Shown here: positions 49,105 to 61,934 of the stretch, piece after piece | How the letters are laid out: every line of letters begins with the position of its first letter | How positions within the stretch are numbered: position 1 is the stretch's first letter | NCBI RefSeq assembly: GCF_021869535.1 | Contig: NW_026262734.1 | Coordinates: forward strand, 107,729,088-107,793,087 | Source: Mytilus californianus | Lineage: Eukaryota > Mollusca > Bivalvia > Mytilida > Mytilidae | DNA length: 64,000 nt | Direction of reading: 5' to 3' | The notes under the pieces: generated by a model | The model's database searches: none | What the model saw: only the letters and a program-made list of their open reading frames with translations | What the model was told of the DNA's origin: nothing | Made by a program: the position numbers and the translations under genes

Positions 49105-50030
49105 TTTTTATACGCCCGTTTACGGGACGTATTATGGTATACCGTTGTCCGTCTGTCCGTCGTCAACATGTCGGACATTAACTCAAAAATGCTTTCACCA
49201 ATTTGCATAAAACTTTGGTGAATTGTTTATATCTATTGACGTGAGCTCCCTTTCGTTTTTTATAAAATTTAGATTTCACGTTTCCGAGTTATGGGGTTTT
49301 ATTCATTAAAAAAAGGGGGATTTTCCAGTTTTCGGACAATAAGTCAAGAATGCTATCACTAACTTGCAAGAAATTGTGGTGAATTGTTTATATCTATTGA
49401 CATGAGCTCCCTTTCGATTTTTATAAATTTGAGATTTTACGTTTCCGAGTTACAGGGTTTTATTCATAAAAAAAGGGGGGATTTTCCAGTTTTCGGACCA
49501 AAACTCAAGAATGCTCTCCGCAATTCTTATGAAACCTTAGTGAATTGTTTGTTTGTATTGATGTAAGCTCCTTTTAGAATTTTATAAATTTTACATTTTA
49601 CATTTCTGAGTTATGGGGTTTTATTCATTAAAAAAAGGGGTTATTTTCAAGTTTTCGGGCAATAACTCAAAAATGCTGTCACCAATTCTCAGGAAACTTT
49701 GATGAATTGTTAATATTTATTGATGTAAGCTCCCTTTTTATTTTCATAAATTTCTAATATGACATTGAGAATTGATTGAACTTTATTTGTTTATAGTCTG
49801 ACAACAGATATACTAAGTATTGCACAACAGCAAGAAATCTTTAAGTGAATATAAATTCAATTCATATAACCAATTTTATGTTCTTTGACTACATTTATTC
49901 AGAAACCTATAATATGTCAAATATTTAATTACAATCCAAATTCAGACCTGAATCAAGCTTGAATATTGTGTCCATTTTTGCCCCAACTGTTCAGGGTTGG
50001 ACCTCTGCGGGCGTATCTAGCTGCGATCAG
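49105..50030. repeat. Element with four tandem units of about 160 bp
   Basis: The ends carry 'atacgcccg' (49110) and inverted 'cgggcgtat' (about 50008), with GTCCGTCTGTCC near the left end. Inside are four diverged tandem copies marked by 'gagctccctttcg' or 'aagctccctttt' (49246, 49405, 49565, 49728), each followed by 'gagttatggggttttattca' in three cases. No frame survives. It is likely a non-autonomous element. Confidence 0.65.
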
Positions 50031-50790
50031 CGAAGCAGTTTATTATTATGAAAAGTTGTGGATCCGCCACTGAGATTTATATAAGCAGGTTTTCTTTGTG
50101 TAGATACCTTAAAATATCACCAACTGTGACTGAGTACACAATTTGATTCATTTTAGCTCATTAGCTGGGCTCACTCGCTAAAAAGGTTCATTGCGGGCCT
50201 GCTCACTGGCTAACATTTTACGATATTCATGACTCGTGTAGAAAAGCCGATAATCTATACATGTGTGTGAGGAGTAGTTATCAAGCTTGCTTTCGTCTGT
50301 AAAAACTGTCTTGGGCCAAGTTAGGGAGGTGAAAAAGCCAGTAATAGAACGATAAACAGATGATCAGGTTTTCTTCATATAGATCCCTTAAAATATCACC
50401 CACTGAGGACACAATTTGATTCATTTTAGCTCATTAGCTGCACTCACTCGCCATAATAGGTTCATTGCGGCTTACTGGCTAATATGTGTAGAAAAGCTGA
50501 TAACCTATACATACATGTACATGTGTATGGTCAGATCATATGTTTTCGTACGTCATATGAATTTGTACTATGCATGCCTTTTCAATGGAAATTGTGACAA
50601 CAGTATGCATTCTTAATAGCACGAAAAACAATGAGAAGAGGATACATATGTCAACCAAAATTTTTCAGCAACGTCAAAATATGTGAGGACACCCTATCAA
50701 GATCTATTAAGCTTGCGTTCATGTTGCGTTACAACTGTTTTAGGAAGGTGAAAAATACCAACAATATACAGTAACAATAAATAGATAATC

Positions 50791-53184
50791 GATATTGTAA
50801 AATATCAATGTGTTGAAAAGCCAATGATCTACATATATACTTAAATATGTCAACCATAAAATAAAACTGATTTAATTTACACCACAACTGTTGAAAAAAC
50901 CTTTATGTTTATATAACTTATCTCATTCTAGTCCATTCAACTGACAGAATCAGTGTACATTTCATGAACTCTTTAATAACAATAATCATCATGGACTATT
51001 CTTTATAGAAATATCTGTTTGCCATTTAGGGGTCTTTTGCATTCAAAGTTTAGTTTTAGTGGGTTTATTTTGCGAAAAAGAACTCAATTTCCAGATCAAA
51101 GTTAACATTTTCTATATATTTTGCTGTGTCAAAATGACCTAATGAATATAAAGGACAGTACCCATATAGACCCAAAAATGGTATATCACATTCTACACAT
51201 GACATTTTAGCAGGAAAGACTGCCATTGGAGTATATAAATTTTAACCTGTGTATATATAATTAAAATATGATAATAAAATTCATGTCTTTTTCAGGACTA
51301 TTGATCGAACCATGTAGTATGGCATGTTTATGAGATATGGTTTTGGTGGATAGGATGTTCATGAAGGACCTGTAGTACAAAGTATATCACTGGATTGAGC
51401 TCTTTGTCTAAGTGTATTATTAAAGTGCTTTGCTTTGAGCTCAGTTCATTGTTATGCAATTCATTCTTTGTGAAATAAAGATTTGACAGACAACTCTCAT
51501 GTACAAGGATTTGTCAGGGTAGTATCCATTCTATGTACAATGTAAGTTATAAGGAGATAAAAGCATTTTATTATGATTTGAACCAAACATTTTTTGTCTA
51601 TTAACCAGATTTTAAAAAAAGAACAAATTTACCCGACAATGCTACACTCGCTACTAGCAATATGATGCTAGGTTGTTTTACCGGTAATACATCTGTACTG
51701 CCTACTGATGACTCAGTCCTGAGTGTAAATGGTCATTCAGTAAAAAAAAAAAAAAAAAAATTTTAAGGCCTATCTGGCCTAATTGATTTCTAAAACTATA
51801 TTTCATTGTACATGTTCAACATTTTTCATTCATTTGTTTATTTCTTAATTTGTGTGAATTAACATTGTTACAGTAAATGTTAATTACTGCACTTTCATAC
51901 CACAACAAGTACTGTATTGATATCACTTATATTTGTATCCATATAACAAAAAAAATTGAAAAGAGAATAATTTTGCAATACCTTTTTCATATTGAATACT
52001 ATAACTTTTTTGATATTTAGACATATTAAATAGATTTTCATAATACCCACTTGACATGCTTGAAATTCTATCAGATTACTTTTGGAGCAGTTATGAGTCT
52101 TTGAAGCATGCTCACAAAGGTTTTTTTGTTGATATTGTTTTCATATTGGTCAAAACTTTTTTTTGCTTGGGCCAGCTTTGGAGGAGATGTTATCAAAGAA
52201 TTGATAAAAAACAACACAGAAGTTTACTTTCTAGCTCATCTAGCCCCAATCATCATGTCAGGCATTTTCATTACTAAAAACCAATAAATGTCTTCTAATC
52301 TGAGAAACAATTTCGACATTTTAACAAAATATATTACTAATGATACTGACAATCCACCACAAAGTAATATAAATAGAACCATACAAATAGTGAGCAAATA
52401 CATATAAAAAAGATGTGGTATGATTGCCAATGAGACAATTCTCCACAACAGACCAAAATGACACAGAAATTAACAACTACAGGTCACCGTACAGCCTTCA
52501 ACAATGAGCAAAGCCCATAACGCATAGTCATTTATGTTATTTATGTACACAAAATAACCGAAAACAAATATTATGTAACACATAGACAAACGACAACCAC
52601 TGAATTACAGCCTCCTGATATCATGTTCTCAGATATCATCTCCCATTTAAAAAAAAAATCACATGAAAAAATGAACCTATTATGTGTTGCTCTCCTAGCT
52701 ACAAAATGTATCCAAAATCAAAGATGTGGAAAATATTCTATCATAATCATTTGGTCATTAATGCAATTAGTGTCTCTTCCATGCCCTCTTGAACATAAAA
52801 TCTAAATATTAAATAAACAACACTGCTCATGCTCAGGTTGGTTATCATCGTGCAACACAGTTAATAACACCATATAGGAAAAACATAGAACTCCTTTTGT
52901 CATATAAAACACTGTCAAACATCCAAACATACTATCCACATTCATCTGTGTCCACACTTGTTTCATAGTAAAATATTTCCAAATGGTTTTTCTGGGATAA
53001 GGGTAACGTGTTTTGTGTCCATATTAACATCAATATCATATGTGTATTTTTCTTTGGATGGTCCTATGGATTTGGCCTCATTGATTTTAGAGAATGGCTA
53101 TAAGAAACATATGTACGATTAATTTATTTATTAATTCTTATGGACGTTAACTTTGTTGAAGGAATTGGTTAGACTGGACAAGTG
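50791..53184. other. Intergenic region
   Basis: It holds a poly-A run at 51741-51760 and a minus-strand family A copy at 52400-52625. 51690-51740 is similar to about 3030-3075 ('tctgtactgcctactga'). No gene was recognised. Confidence 0.45.
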
Positions 53185-54383
53185 TCAGTCGCTATTTTTC
53201 CGAAAAGCTATTCCCGCAGGATAACCATATCCGTCGTTACTGCGATTCCCATATAACCACAACCCGAACATAATTCCTAAAGTGTTCTTGATTCTGTGAG
53301 CTCCTTCCGTTATGCTACAACTGAATGTGAAATACTTTTTACCATTAACAGTCTTTTCAAAAACTTTATCAGCCTTCATTCCATGACCATCGATCTCGAA
53401 TCCACGAATGGCATCTCCACATAAGGTAATGCTTACAAAACTCGAAAAGCCACTTGGTATAATAAACTTGTAATCGGATTTGTATTGATTTATGCCGTAA
53501 ACTGTCATCATGTATGAATCATAACCGTTAGCTTCGTGAGGAATTACTGTAACAAGAAGATTGCCAGTTGACTGAACGACTAATATATCATTGTGAATAA
53601 GGTCATGATACTCTCCCTCATTTAGATCAGTGTTGTAATGTCTATTTATGAGGTGAATGTTGATATGAACCTTTCCTGAAGACAATAGTCGGACGGTACC
53701 TTTTTGTCGCGTTTGGATAATGGGAATAATAAACTCATTGTCTAGCTGATCTACAGGTAATATCATTTCTGTAAAGTGATTGCAAGCATTATGTGAAAAA
53801 GAGTTGCATTTGTTCCCTGACACCACGCCAATTGGTTTAGATGATGAAATCACAGATCCCGAAAGATCATAATTATGCGACAATTGTAATGTTTGGAAGG
53901 CAGACATATTAATTTGAACAATTTCCCCATTTGCAAACTCTTTTCCTTTGTATTTAACTGTTCCTTGCTTCATTTTAAGTTGCACTTGTACCTTTGTTTG
54001 TCCGCCTAATGCCACAATTCCAATCAAACTTTTCGAAAGTGGACGATGATTCCATACAGTGAAAGATGCAACTATGTATTTTGTTGACATATATTAAATT
54101 GGAATTGCCACATATCCATCACACGCATCATTGTGTCTCTGAAAACCATAAACAGTGATAGGGACTGTTGATGTTATATGTATGCCTTTATCTTTTAGTC
54201 CATCTGATACGAAAACTTCCTTCTTTAAGATGATTACATTTTTTCCTTTAGTAATTGACCTTTTACTATTAAAACTGTTTGATTCAATTGTTACGTTTCC
54301 ATTGTCGTGTCCATGAATATACAGCTCTGGCTTTGTAGTGTGAGATGGCGGCTCAGAAAATATAGCTGCATATTCATAAAACC
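53185..54383 (-). pseudogene. IgGFc-binding-like domain exon with one nonsense codon
   Basis: A TATTTGCAG acceptor precedes base 54383. The exon opens 'GFYEYAAIFSEPP' and runs to TAG/TAA-type termination at 53185. The domain matches the IgGFc-binding N-terminal module common in bivalve secreted proteins: 'KPIGVVSGNKC', 'HFTEMILPVDQLDNEFIIP', 'DSYMMTVYGINQY', 'FSCSITEGAH' and 'FGLWLYGN'. One TAA (54094-54096) interrupts between 'GYVAIPI' and 'YMSTKYIVASF', where related proteins carry a residue, often Lys, so a single substitution explains it. The rest, 301 codons, is intact. These proteins are thought to be secreted and adhesive or immune-related; ligand unknown. The stop may be a polymorphism, decay or an error. 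Confidence 0.8.
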
Positions 54384-54918
54384 CTGCAAATAGAAAAATG
54401 ATAAAATAATATCATAATTTTGTAAGGTAAATTGCGAAAATGGATGTGCAAAAGAACGTCATATAAGGAGAGGTTTGAGAAAGAAAAATATAAGATTTTT
54501 TATTTTATTTATTATCGATATGATATTTGATAATGGTTTGACAACTATATATTACGTATGTGGTAATTCGACGGAAATGTAAATAAATACATATTTTATA
54601 TCACTTCATATGAGACTGACAAAATGCCTACACAATATTTTTTTCTTTGTCATTTATTTTGCGTTCTCAATATGGGATCATTTTTTGAATGATATTTTTC
54701 GCTTTAATCCTGATGAACGTGATATTTTTGTAAGTGGTAAGTTATTTAGTTAGGGATTTAATGTCCACAAATTACTCAAGCTTTTACTAAATTCTTTCTC
54801 TTGTGTTTTGTGTCAATCTGATGAATCAACGAATTTTCCAACTGATTACAAAGGACACCGTTAATATAGTCATGCTTTGTAAAATGATACTATGACCATG
54901 AAAATGTGATTAACAAAC

Positions 54919-55427
54919 CTTTACGCGTGTCACATATTCCTCTGCAATGATTCTTGTTTTTTTGCAACTCTTCCGACAATACTTTCGTATTATTTTTCAA
55001 TGTATCATTCATTTTCTGTTCCACTTCATACATTCTTTCGGTGAACTGCTTGGACATCACACTTATTTCTGATTTTACCATTTCCGTAATTTTGTGTTCT
55101 ATTGAATTAAGTTGCTCAGCGAAACCGTTCAGTTTTGTTTGCATTGTTTTATGAACGGTTTTTCCAATTTTTTTTGCAGAGTTGTTGTAAGATGTTCAGT
55201 TAATCTTTCAACTTCCGACCTTACCATTTGTCTCACGTCTTTTTCTATTAAAGCGGGTAATCGTTCTTTGAAGTTTTTATCAATATATGCTTTTATACTA
55301 GTCATATTGACATGTGCCATAATTGGTGCATTCAAGTTTAATGGTAGAGAAACTGCGTCGCCATTTGTACGGTGACAAAACACTGCCAACATAATTACCA
55401 TAAACTGTTTCATCTTCAAAGCAATGG
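54919..55427 (-). pseudogene. Signal peptide and coiled-coil exon of the IgGFc-like gene, one frameshift
   Basis: The exon is bounded by a GTTTTTGCAG acceptor before 55427 and a GTTTGT donor after 54919. The start at 55413 gives a signal peptide (MKQFMVIMLAVFCHRTNG). About 14 bases of 5' UTR precede it, so an upstream non-coding exon exists. Helical repeats follow. The frame breaks in a run of eight A (55168-55175). The second frame carries on as coiled coil ('EHKITEMVKSEISVMSKQF') and ends 'CRGICDTRK' in phase 1, which fits the IgGFc exon (Gly at the join). The shift lies in a homopolymer, so a sequencing indel is a serious possibility. Confidence 0.75.
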
Positions 55428-55459
55428 CTGCAAAAACATAAATATAATCTAACAAACTA

Positions 55460-57200
55460 TGTAGGTAAGGAATATTACAATAAGCTCGAAATCTTTTACA
55501 GTTACTTCAACTGTAAATAGTTTCATAAAATTGTATAAATAAAATCATGGATCGTATAAAATATTTGATAGCAGATATCATTTTCTTGTGACATAAAAGC
55601 AGGATAATTAGAAATAGAGAAAGAAAGATTGTATAATTGTACTTAAACTGACTTAAATTTGACTTTAAATCATTCATGTATTGCATGTTACTCATGCCTT
55701 ATTTGTAATAATGCAAATAAACGTGTTACATATGTGATTTCTGAACATATGTATGGTCTATGGTGGACTTGCACATTTGTTTTTGACTACCATTGATTAG
55801 GTACCATTGTTGATAAGCTGATTTTTCTCGAGGTTACTTTCCAAACGGTAGACTGAATTTTAAAATTGGTTTGATTTTAATGATTAATATGCAAATTTTC
55901 TCTATAAATTATGTTATTGTTCTAAAACCATCTCTGCAACTCCTTTAGGTAAAGCTGGTCCCTCGAAAGTTTGGCTGTTCTGTTTATATTATTTTTTGGT
56001 TTTATGCTCACAAACGTTTTTTTTATTATGCTTTTCTTGAACTTTCGTATAGTGCATAAAAATAATGATTCTAGAAATAATGAATGAAGGCCTATACTAT
56101 TTTGTCTAAGCTGTCAATTTACGCAAAGAAAAATATTTCTATCTTAGCCTTTCACAAAGTTTGTGGTTTTATTTAACTTTGGCAAATCTTAAACTTTTGA
56201 AAACACGTAACAAAAGCTAAGCGAATATTTCATTGTATGTCGGATTTAAAATGTTTATATTGATCTGACGTATCGAAAAAGAGAACATTAGAATACGAAT
56301 GATGTCGTGTGAAGAAATATTCTTAATTACACGAAAAAGCACAACAGCCATATGGCTTCATATAAATGAAAAAGAAAATGATTTCAAAATGATGTACTTT
56401 AAACATGTACATGTATGTACCGGTTGCGGTGTGTGATTCCAGGACTTTGTCAAAACTGTCTCACTCAAATCGCAATCCTAACCATAAAAGACGCTATATA
56501 TCGCTTTGAATCTACTAAAATTGTTGAAATTGTTTAAACACTGTAAATTTTCTTTTTGACTGAGAATGGTGCTACAAACATTTTTTTTCATTTTGTATTA
56601 GAACGAAATTGTTTCTATCGTACGTATTATCTATTAAAAACTATTAAATATAATTTAATTCTTGTATAAAATTCTGCTAATCTTAATAAAATTTTATGAT
56701 GAGACTTCCATGGAAGATTTTCCTTTTCTCAATTGGTGAAATCCGACCAACAGCTGTAGCTACCTTAGCTAGCTTCCTGTAGTCGCGGGTACATTTTGAC
56801 CCTGCTTTCAAAATTATGCAGCATTTTTATCTTCTTCTTAAGTTAGTGGTCATCCTGTAAGTAGCTCAACTGTGCACTTTCTTGCGTGTTTTAGTTTTAC
56901 GACATATGGTCTTGATAGTGGGTGCGCACGTAAAACTGATTTCAGGTGGATCATCGGTAAATTTTGACTCAGATCTAACTTATTTTATACTTTGCCAGGC
57001 TTTTAAAAAAATATCATCAACAGTTTGGGTCACCATGATATTTTTTAAGCTACAAGTCGTCGTCCAAAATTGCCCGATTTTTCATAGATTAAACATGAAA
57101 AAACACTTTTTTTGTGAATAAAAAGAAATCTATGAGAATTATTTTGATATTAACGACGAGAAGATAGGTTTTATAATAATATTATGCTTAAAGAAAATAT
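55460..57200. other. Upstream flank of the IgGFc-like gene
   Basis: The promoter and a 5' non-coding exon should lie here, but I cannot place them. No repeat or gene was recognised. Confidence 0.4.
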
Positions 57201-57214
57201 CAAGAAGAAATAGT

Positions 57215-57645
57215 GTTTGTATTTTTATCCATCTGATGAGTTAAGCCTCTTTCAACTGATTTTTATAGTTCGTTCTTATGTTGTACTGTTACACCACTGT
57301 CCCAGGTTAGGGGGAGGGTTGGGATCCCGCTTACATGTTTAACCCCGCCACATACTGTATGTATGTGCCTGTCCCAAGTCAGGAGCCTGTAATTCAGTGG
57401 TTGTCGTTTGTTTATATGTTACATATTTGTTTTTCGTTCATTTTTTGTACATAAATTAGGCCGTTAGTTTTCTCGTTTGAATTGTTTTACATTGTCATTT
57501 CGGAGTTTTTATAGCTGACTGTGCGGTATTGGCTTTGCTCATTGTTGAAGGCCGTACGGTGACCTATAGTTGTTTATATCTGTGTCATTTGGTCTCTTGT
57601 GGAGAGTTGTCTCATTGGCAATCATACCACATCTTCTTTTTTATA
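57215..57645 (+). repeat. Family A repeat, best-preserved copy
   Basis: It contains all landmarks in order: 'tgttacaccactgtcccagg', 'gtttaaccccgccaca', 'cctgtcccaagtcaggagcc', 'aaggccgtacggtgacctat' and 'gttgtctcattggcaatcat', then 'accacatcttct'. It is useful as the reference copy for the family in this window. Confidence 0.8.
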
Positions 57646-58019
57646 TCACCTGTGTTTTCTTGCAACAAGTAAAAAATGAAAATTACAATATCATTCAAGT
57701 ATAAATTTTTTGGCTGTACGAGTTATCTCCCCTTATAAAGTTAAGTTAAAAAATAGAATCCAACAAACACAGATATTTATTATTTGTTAAAACTGTCTAA
57801 ATAATGTAATACATCACTTATTTTTCTTTTTTTAAACAAACAGTCTTACACATTAATTGCCAATATTTCTAAATATATGAAGATAGTGAGTACTGCTATT
57901 TTACAATCCAAGATGGTGGTATAAAGGTAATCTGCCTTAATCCTACTAATTCAAACCGTTTGATGTATGTTGTTGGTCGTTTTATTTGTCTTTGATTGTA
58001 TGTTTGTTATTTATTGTAG

Positions 58020-58162
58020 GCATTGGTTGTTCGCATATACATGGGGATTCCTATTATCCTTTTTATAAAATTTATCAATGAAAATTGGCAATCGGTTTAT
58101 GTGCACACGGCGTGTTACCTTAGTTCTTATCTTACTTGTTTTATCTGGATGAATTTCGGAAC
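58020..58162 (+). CDS. Orphan putative exon with membrane segments
   Basis: It lies between a TTATTGTAG acceptor and a GTATGT donor. One frame is open over 143 nt and reads 'ALVVRIYMGIPIILFIKFIN' then 'YVHTACYLSSYLTCFIWMNF', two hydrophobic stretches separated by a short polar loop. The other two frames contain stops. No partner exon was found nearby, and the family is not recognised; a multi-pass receptor is one guess. It may be chance. Confidence 0.3.
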
Positions 58163-58431
58163 GTATGTTTAACAGTAGTTACCAGAAGTTAAAACATCCA
58201 TTGTGAACTATGTAATGAATGTATTTTCACATGTAAACAAATGATTTTATTCTTATTTTAAGCATGGTGAAAATCTTCTGTTTAAATTGTTTCAATCATC
58301 CGTAATTTTACGTACGCTTACTACTTTGTTAGTTTAGACATATTTTATTTGCTCAAGGCAAAAAAGATCAGACACAAGTGAATCATATTTATAAAGTCTT
58401 CCCCACAATACAATATATATATATATATATT

Positions 58432-59073
58432 TAGACCCCTCTAACAAGAAATTTGTTTTGCATGCACACTTATAAAAATTGCGGTTTTTATTCAACGCAA
58501 TCATAGGTTTGAACGTTGTTTTCAATTTAGACTTGTTTATATTTTTTCGTTTGGGCTTGTATTATATTTGCCTTCGGGTTTATATGATCCGTTCATCCTA
58601 TTATGACTCCTCAAAATTCAAGAGTCTATCCTAAATTGAGGTAAATTGTATGGCTTTCCAAATACCGTTTCGATTCCTAACATCACTGAAGAGACATTAA
58701 TTGTCGAAATCCGGATATGGTGTACAAAAACCTTTGCACCTTTTGTTTGCGGTATACCATCTTTTCCGCAAGTTTATTGTTTTCTGTTTAGTATTAAATT
58801 TATAATTAAGATCCATTTATTACATCGGTGATCCGTCTATTTGGCAATTGCCAATTGCAGTCAGCAGGGTTTAAGAACATTTGTTGTTCGACCTGTTAGT
58901 CAAATGCGTTTTGTTAAAATATACTTTTTCACTTTTTTGGTCTTTTGGAAAATGTTGTTTGTGCTGTATTTAGACCCCTCTAACAAGAAATTTGTTTTGC
59001 ATGCACACGTATAAAAATTGCGGTTTTTATCCAACGCAATCATAGGTTTCAACGTTGTTTTCAATTTAGACTT

Positions 59074-59080
<7 letters not shown>
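58432..59080. repeat. 110-bp direct duplication around a family G repeat
   Basis: 58432-58541 is repeated at 58971-59080 ('tagacccctctaacaagaaa' to 'caatttagacttgtttatat') with four or so differences. Between them, 58602-58782 is a family G sequence that recurs at 63832-64000 ('cctaacatcactgaagagac'). Both 110-bp copies border (TA)n runs. Confidence 0.75.

Positions 59081-59132
<52 letters not shown>
59077..59132. repeat. (TA)n microsatellite
   Basis: An uninterrupted TA run of about 27 units directly left of the Penelope-like element. Shorter TA runs lie at 58412-58430, 62684-62717, 62971-62983 and 63805-63831. TA-rich targets are usual for Penelope-like elements. Confidence 0.85.
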
Positions 59133-59136
<4 letters not shown>

Positions 59137-59140
59137 ATAT

Positions 59141-59482
59141 TTCTAGACAATTTACAAACATATATTTTTTATAGAACATCAATAAATTTTGTTAAACTTT
59201 TACTCAAATTTTGTGTAGTTCAAGCTACAAAAATATTTTTTTGTCATGCATCCGATTTCACCTTGAGAGATGCACACGCCCGATGAAGCTAATTTGTTTA
59301 GCGAAATATTGCGTGAATGATATAAAATATAACAACTAATTTTATAACACTCAATAGTGTGTTAAAGTTACATTCTTAGGCACTTATATAATTTAATGTA
59401 GTAACTGCATCAGTTTATTTACAAACTGATCCACACCTGGATAGATTGAATGTTGATTGTTGCTATTTGTAGACACTATATA
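59141..59482 (+). repeat. Left pLTR of the Penelope-like element
   Basis: It begins 'ttctagacaatttacaaaca' and ends 'agacactata'. It is the direct counterpart of 62349-62690 and contains the hammerhead-like motif at 59275-59315. Confidence 0.85.
59275..59315 (+). ncRNA. Hammerhead-ribozyme-like motif, left copy
   Basis: Stem I is CACGC (59275-59279) with GCGTG (59311-59315). The core CCGATGA follows, stem II is GCTAA (59288-59292) with TTAGC (59298-59302) and a TTTGT loop, then GAAA (59303-59306) and ATAT/T before stem I closes. This is a type I layout with the cleavage site expected after T59310. Penelope-like elements are known to carry such ribozymes in their pLTRs. One departure: the core reads CCGATGA instead of CTGATGA. 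The very short, self-complementary ATAT stem III would favour pairing of two copies. Confidence 0.65.
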
Positions 59483-59555
59483 CTATTTTCCCAGGCAACA
59501 CGCATGACACATCTTATTTTGTGTAATCCGTTCATATCTATTTCCTCGCAAGATC

Positions 59556-61934
59556 ATGGAAAATAAAACATATTTCAATAAATTGAGAAGTTTAACGAAA
59601 AAGAAAATACAGCTTGAACATCATGCTTCAAATCTTAAATCGTACATAGATAACAACACAATTCCAAAAGGTTTAAATATCAAATTGACGCCTCAAACAC
59701 GGGGTGTCAAGTCCACCAGATTTATGAAACGTTGGGACGATATTTTATTCAATTGTTCTTTCCGACTTCTTCAACTTTTACTCTCCTTTTCTTTTTACGA
59801 CTACAAACAAATTAATTCGGAAATAAATGAAACGTTTATAAAAACACCACTGTCTGTTACTCCAGAAGACATGGAAGTAATTCAAAGAAGACTATCCGAC
59901 ATCCAAAGAATAGAGAAACAAAATTTCAAAGCCAAACAGAATTAAAATTTCAAACGAGACCGTTTAAACCAGCAAAGTTCCGTTTTGGAAGAAGATCAAA
60001 TTTTAAACATGTTAAAAGAGAGTAAATCAAAACAACCGAGAAAAAGACGTTTTAAAAAACAGAAACACTCAGTTCAAAATAATTTAGTTGTAAATCTGTC
60101 ATCAATAGAACTAACTGACTCTGAAGAAAAACTATTGAGTAAAGGCCTTAATTTCTGTCCAGTTCCAGCAACCGTCAATAATTTACAACTTGAGACAGAT
60201 GTAGAAGCATTTGCCAGGCGTCTTCGTTTGAAAGAACATTTCAATAGACAACAGAAGAAAAATCTAAAAGAAGCCGGAATGAATGAATCTGATTATGAGA
60301 GTGATCAAGGAGACATATGCATCCCAAAATTTAAAACGGAAAGTACATGGAATCCACCTAAAAGCAAAAACGATAATTTGGAATCATTTATTACATCAGT
60401 CAAAGCTGAAGTCAGATCTTCAATCAGTGGTAAACAAGTGCGAAATATTTCAAAGTCAGAAAGCCAAGCCATGATAAACTTAAAAGACCTTGATGACATT
60501 GTTATCAAACAAGCGGACAAAGGAAGTGCCGTTGTTGTGATGAACAAGGCAGACTATATCGAAGAAGGGAATCGTCAGCTCTCCAACACTAAATTTTATA
60601 AAGAACTAACATGTGATCCAACCAAAGAAATTAACAAAAAAATTAATGACGTCCTCTCAGAAATGAATAAAAATAAACAAATTGATGACGATACGTACGA
60701 TTATCTACGCCCAGACGAAACTTGCACAGCCGGTCGATTTTACTTACTTCCAAAACTCCATAAAGAAGGGATTCCAGGGAGACCTATAGTATCAGCTAAT
60801 GGCCATCCCACCGAAAAAATTTCAGAATTTGTTGATTACCACCTTAGACCACATGTTAGACAACTGCCATCTCATATTCAAGATACAACTGACTATTTGA
60901 AAAAAATGAATTCTATAAGTCCTTTACCTAATGACACAATTTTGGTTTCGATGGATGTGTGTTCTTTATACACAAATATTCCAAAAGATGAAGGAATAGC
61001 TGCGTGTGAAAAAGTATGGAACACTCGAAAGGATAAACATCCACAAACTGACTGTCTAGTTCAATTGCTCAAGCTAGTGCTTGAAAATAACAACTTTATT
61101 TTCAACGACAAGCACTTTTTACAGATTGACGGAACTATTATGGGAACAAAAATGGCACCTTCTTTTGCCAACATTTTTATGGGGGATCTTGAAGAACGCA
61201 TCCTTTTGAGTGTGCCATACAAACCCTTGTCATGGCTCCGTTTTATTGATGATATTGACATGAAATGGAACGATACTGCAGAACATTTACAAGATTTCTT
61301 AGATCATTGTAATCAGTTCCATCATTCAATTAAATTTACATCTGAATTTTCAAGCGAGAACATTGCTTTTCTCGACACCACCACATTTGTAAAAAACGGG
61401 GTCATTACAACTGATCTCCACATAAAGAAAACTGATAAACACCAGTTCCTTTCTCCAAAAAGTTGTCACCCGAAACACTGCTCCAGGAGCATACCTTACA
61501 GTCAAGCCATCAGACTAAAGCGAATTTGCTCCTCGGAATCCAGACTCAACTATCGTTTGGGACAACTAAAAAAACAACTAAAATCAAGAGGGTACAAAAG
61601 CAAAAACAGCACAGACGCTTTTGATAAAGCCCAAGAAAAAAATCGAGATATCCTCATGGAATACAAAGATAAGACGACCCGCGCAGATAGAATTCCGTTT
61701 GTTGTCACCTTCCATCCCGATTTGACAAATATTTCATCTACTATCCGCAAGCACTGGCGTCTTATCGAAAATGACTCTTCCTTAAAAGAAATTTTTCCAT
61801 CACCTCCTGTTATTGCCTATCGCAGACCCAAAAATCTCAAAGACATACTAGTCACATCTAAAGTAAAGAAACAAGAGACTTCTAAAATTGGGCACAGTAA
61901 CAAAGCAGCGATACAACATCTATGTTACATCTAA
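59556..61934 (+). pseudogene. Penelope-like RT ORF with one in-frame stop
   Basis: ATG at 59556 opens a frame that meets TAA at 59943-59945 and continues in the same frame to 61934. The first 129 codons (basic, helical) and the following about 650 codons are therefore one ORF with a single nonsense change. RT motifs in order are 'QADKGSAVVVMNKADY', 'LPKLHKEGIPGRPIVSANG', 'LVSMDVCSLYTNIPKDEG', 'GTIMGTKMAPSFANIFMGDL' and 'RFIDDI'. The catalytic Asp pair in FIDD is intact. After the RT the frame ends in 'HSNKAAIQHLCYI', having slipped out of the endonuclease frame. The second half could restart only at a non-ATG codon near 59985 or a later ATG. Confidence 0.85.

Larger units (their letters stand above)
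48741..50790. repeat. Dispersed copies of a 'ggtgaaaaagccagta' unit
   Basis: The word 'agggaggtgaaaaagccagt' followed by 'aacgataaacag' occurs near 48800-48840 and 50316-50352, with partial copies at 48745-48780 and 50740-50790. 'gctcattagctg...cactcgc' repeats at about 50157 and 50430. It looks like an old tandem or segmental duplication interrupted by a MITE and a tandem-repeat element. Confidence 0.55.

Noticed and set aside
49085-49760. Possible CRISPR-like array (four repeats)
   Set aside because: Units are about 160 bp, diverged along their whole length, with no constant repeat and unique spacer pattern; eukaryotic tandem repeat.
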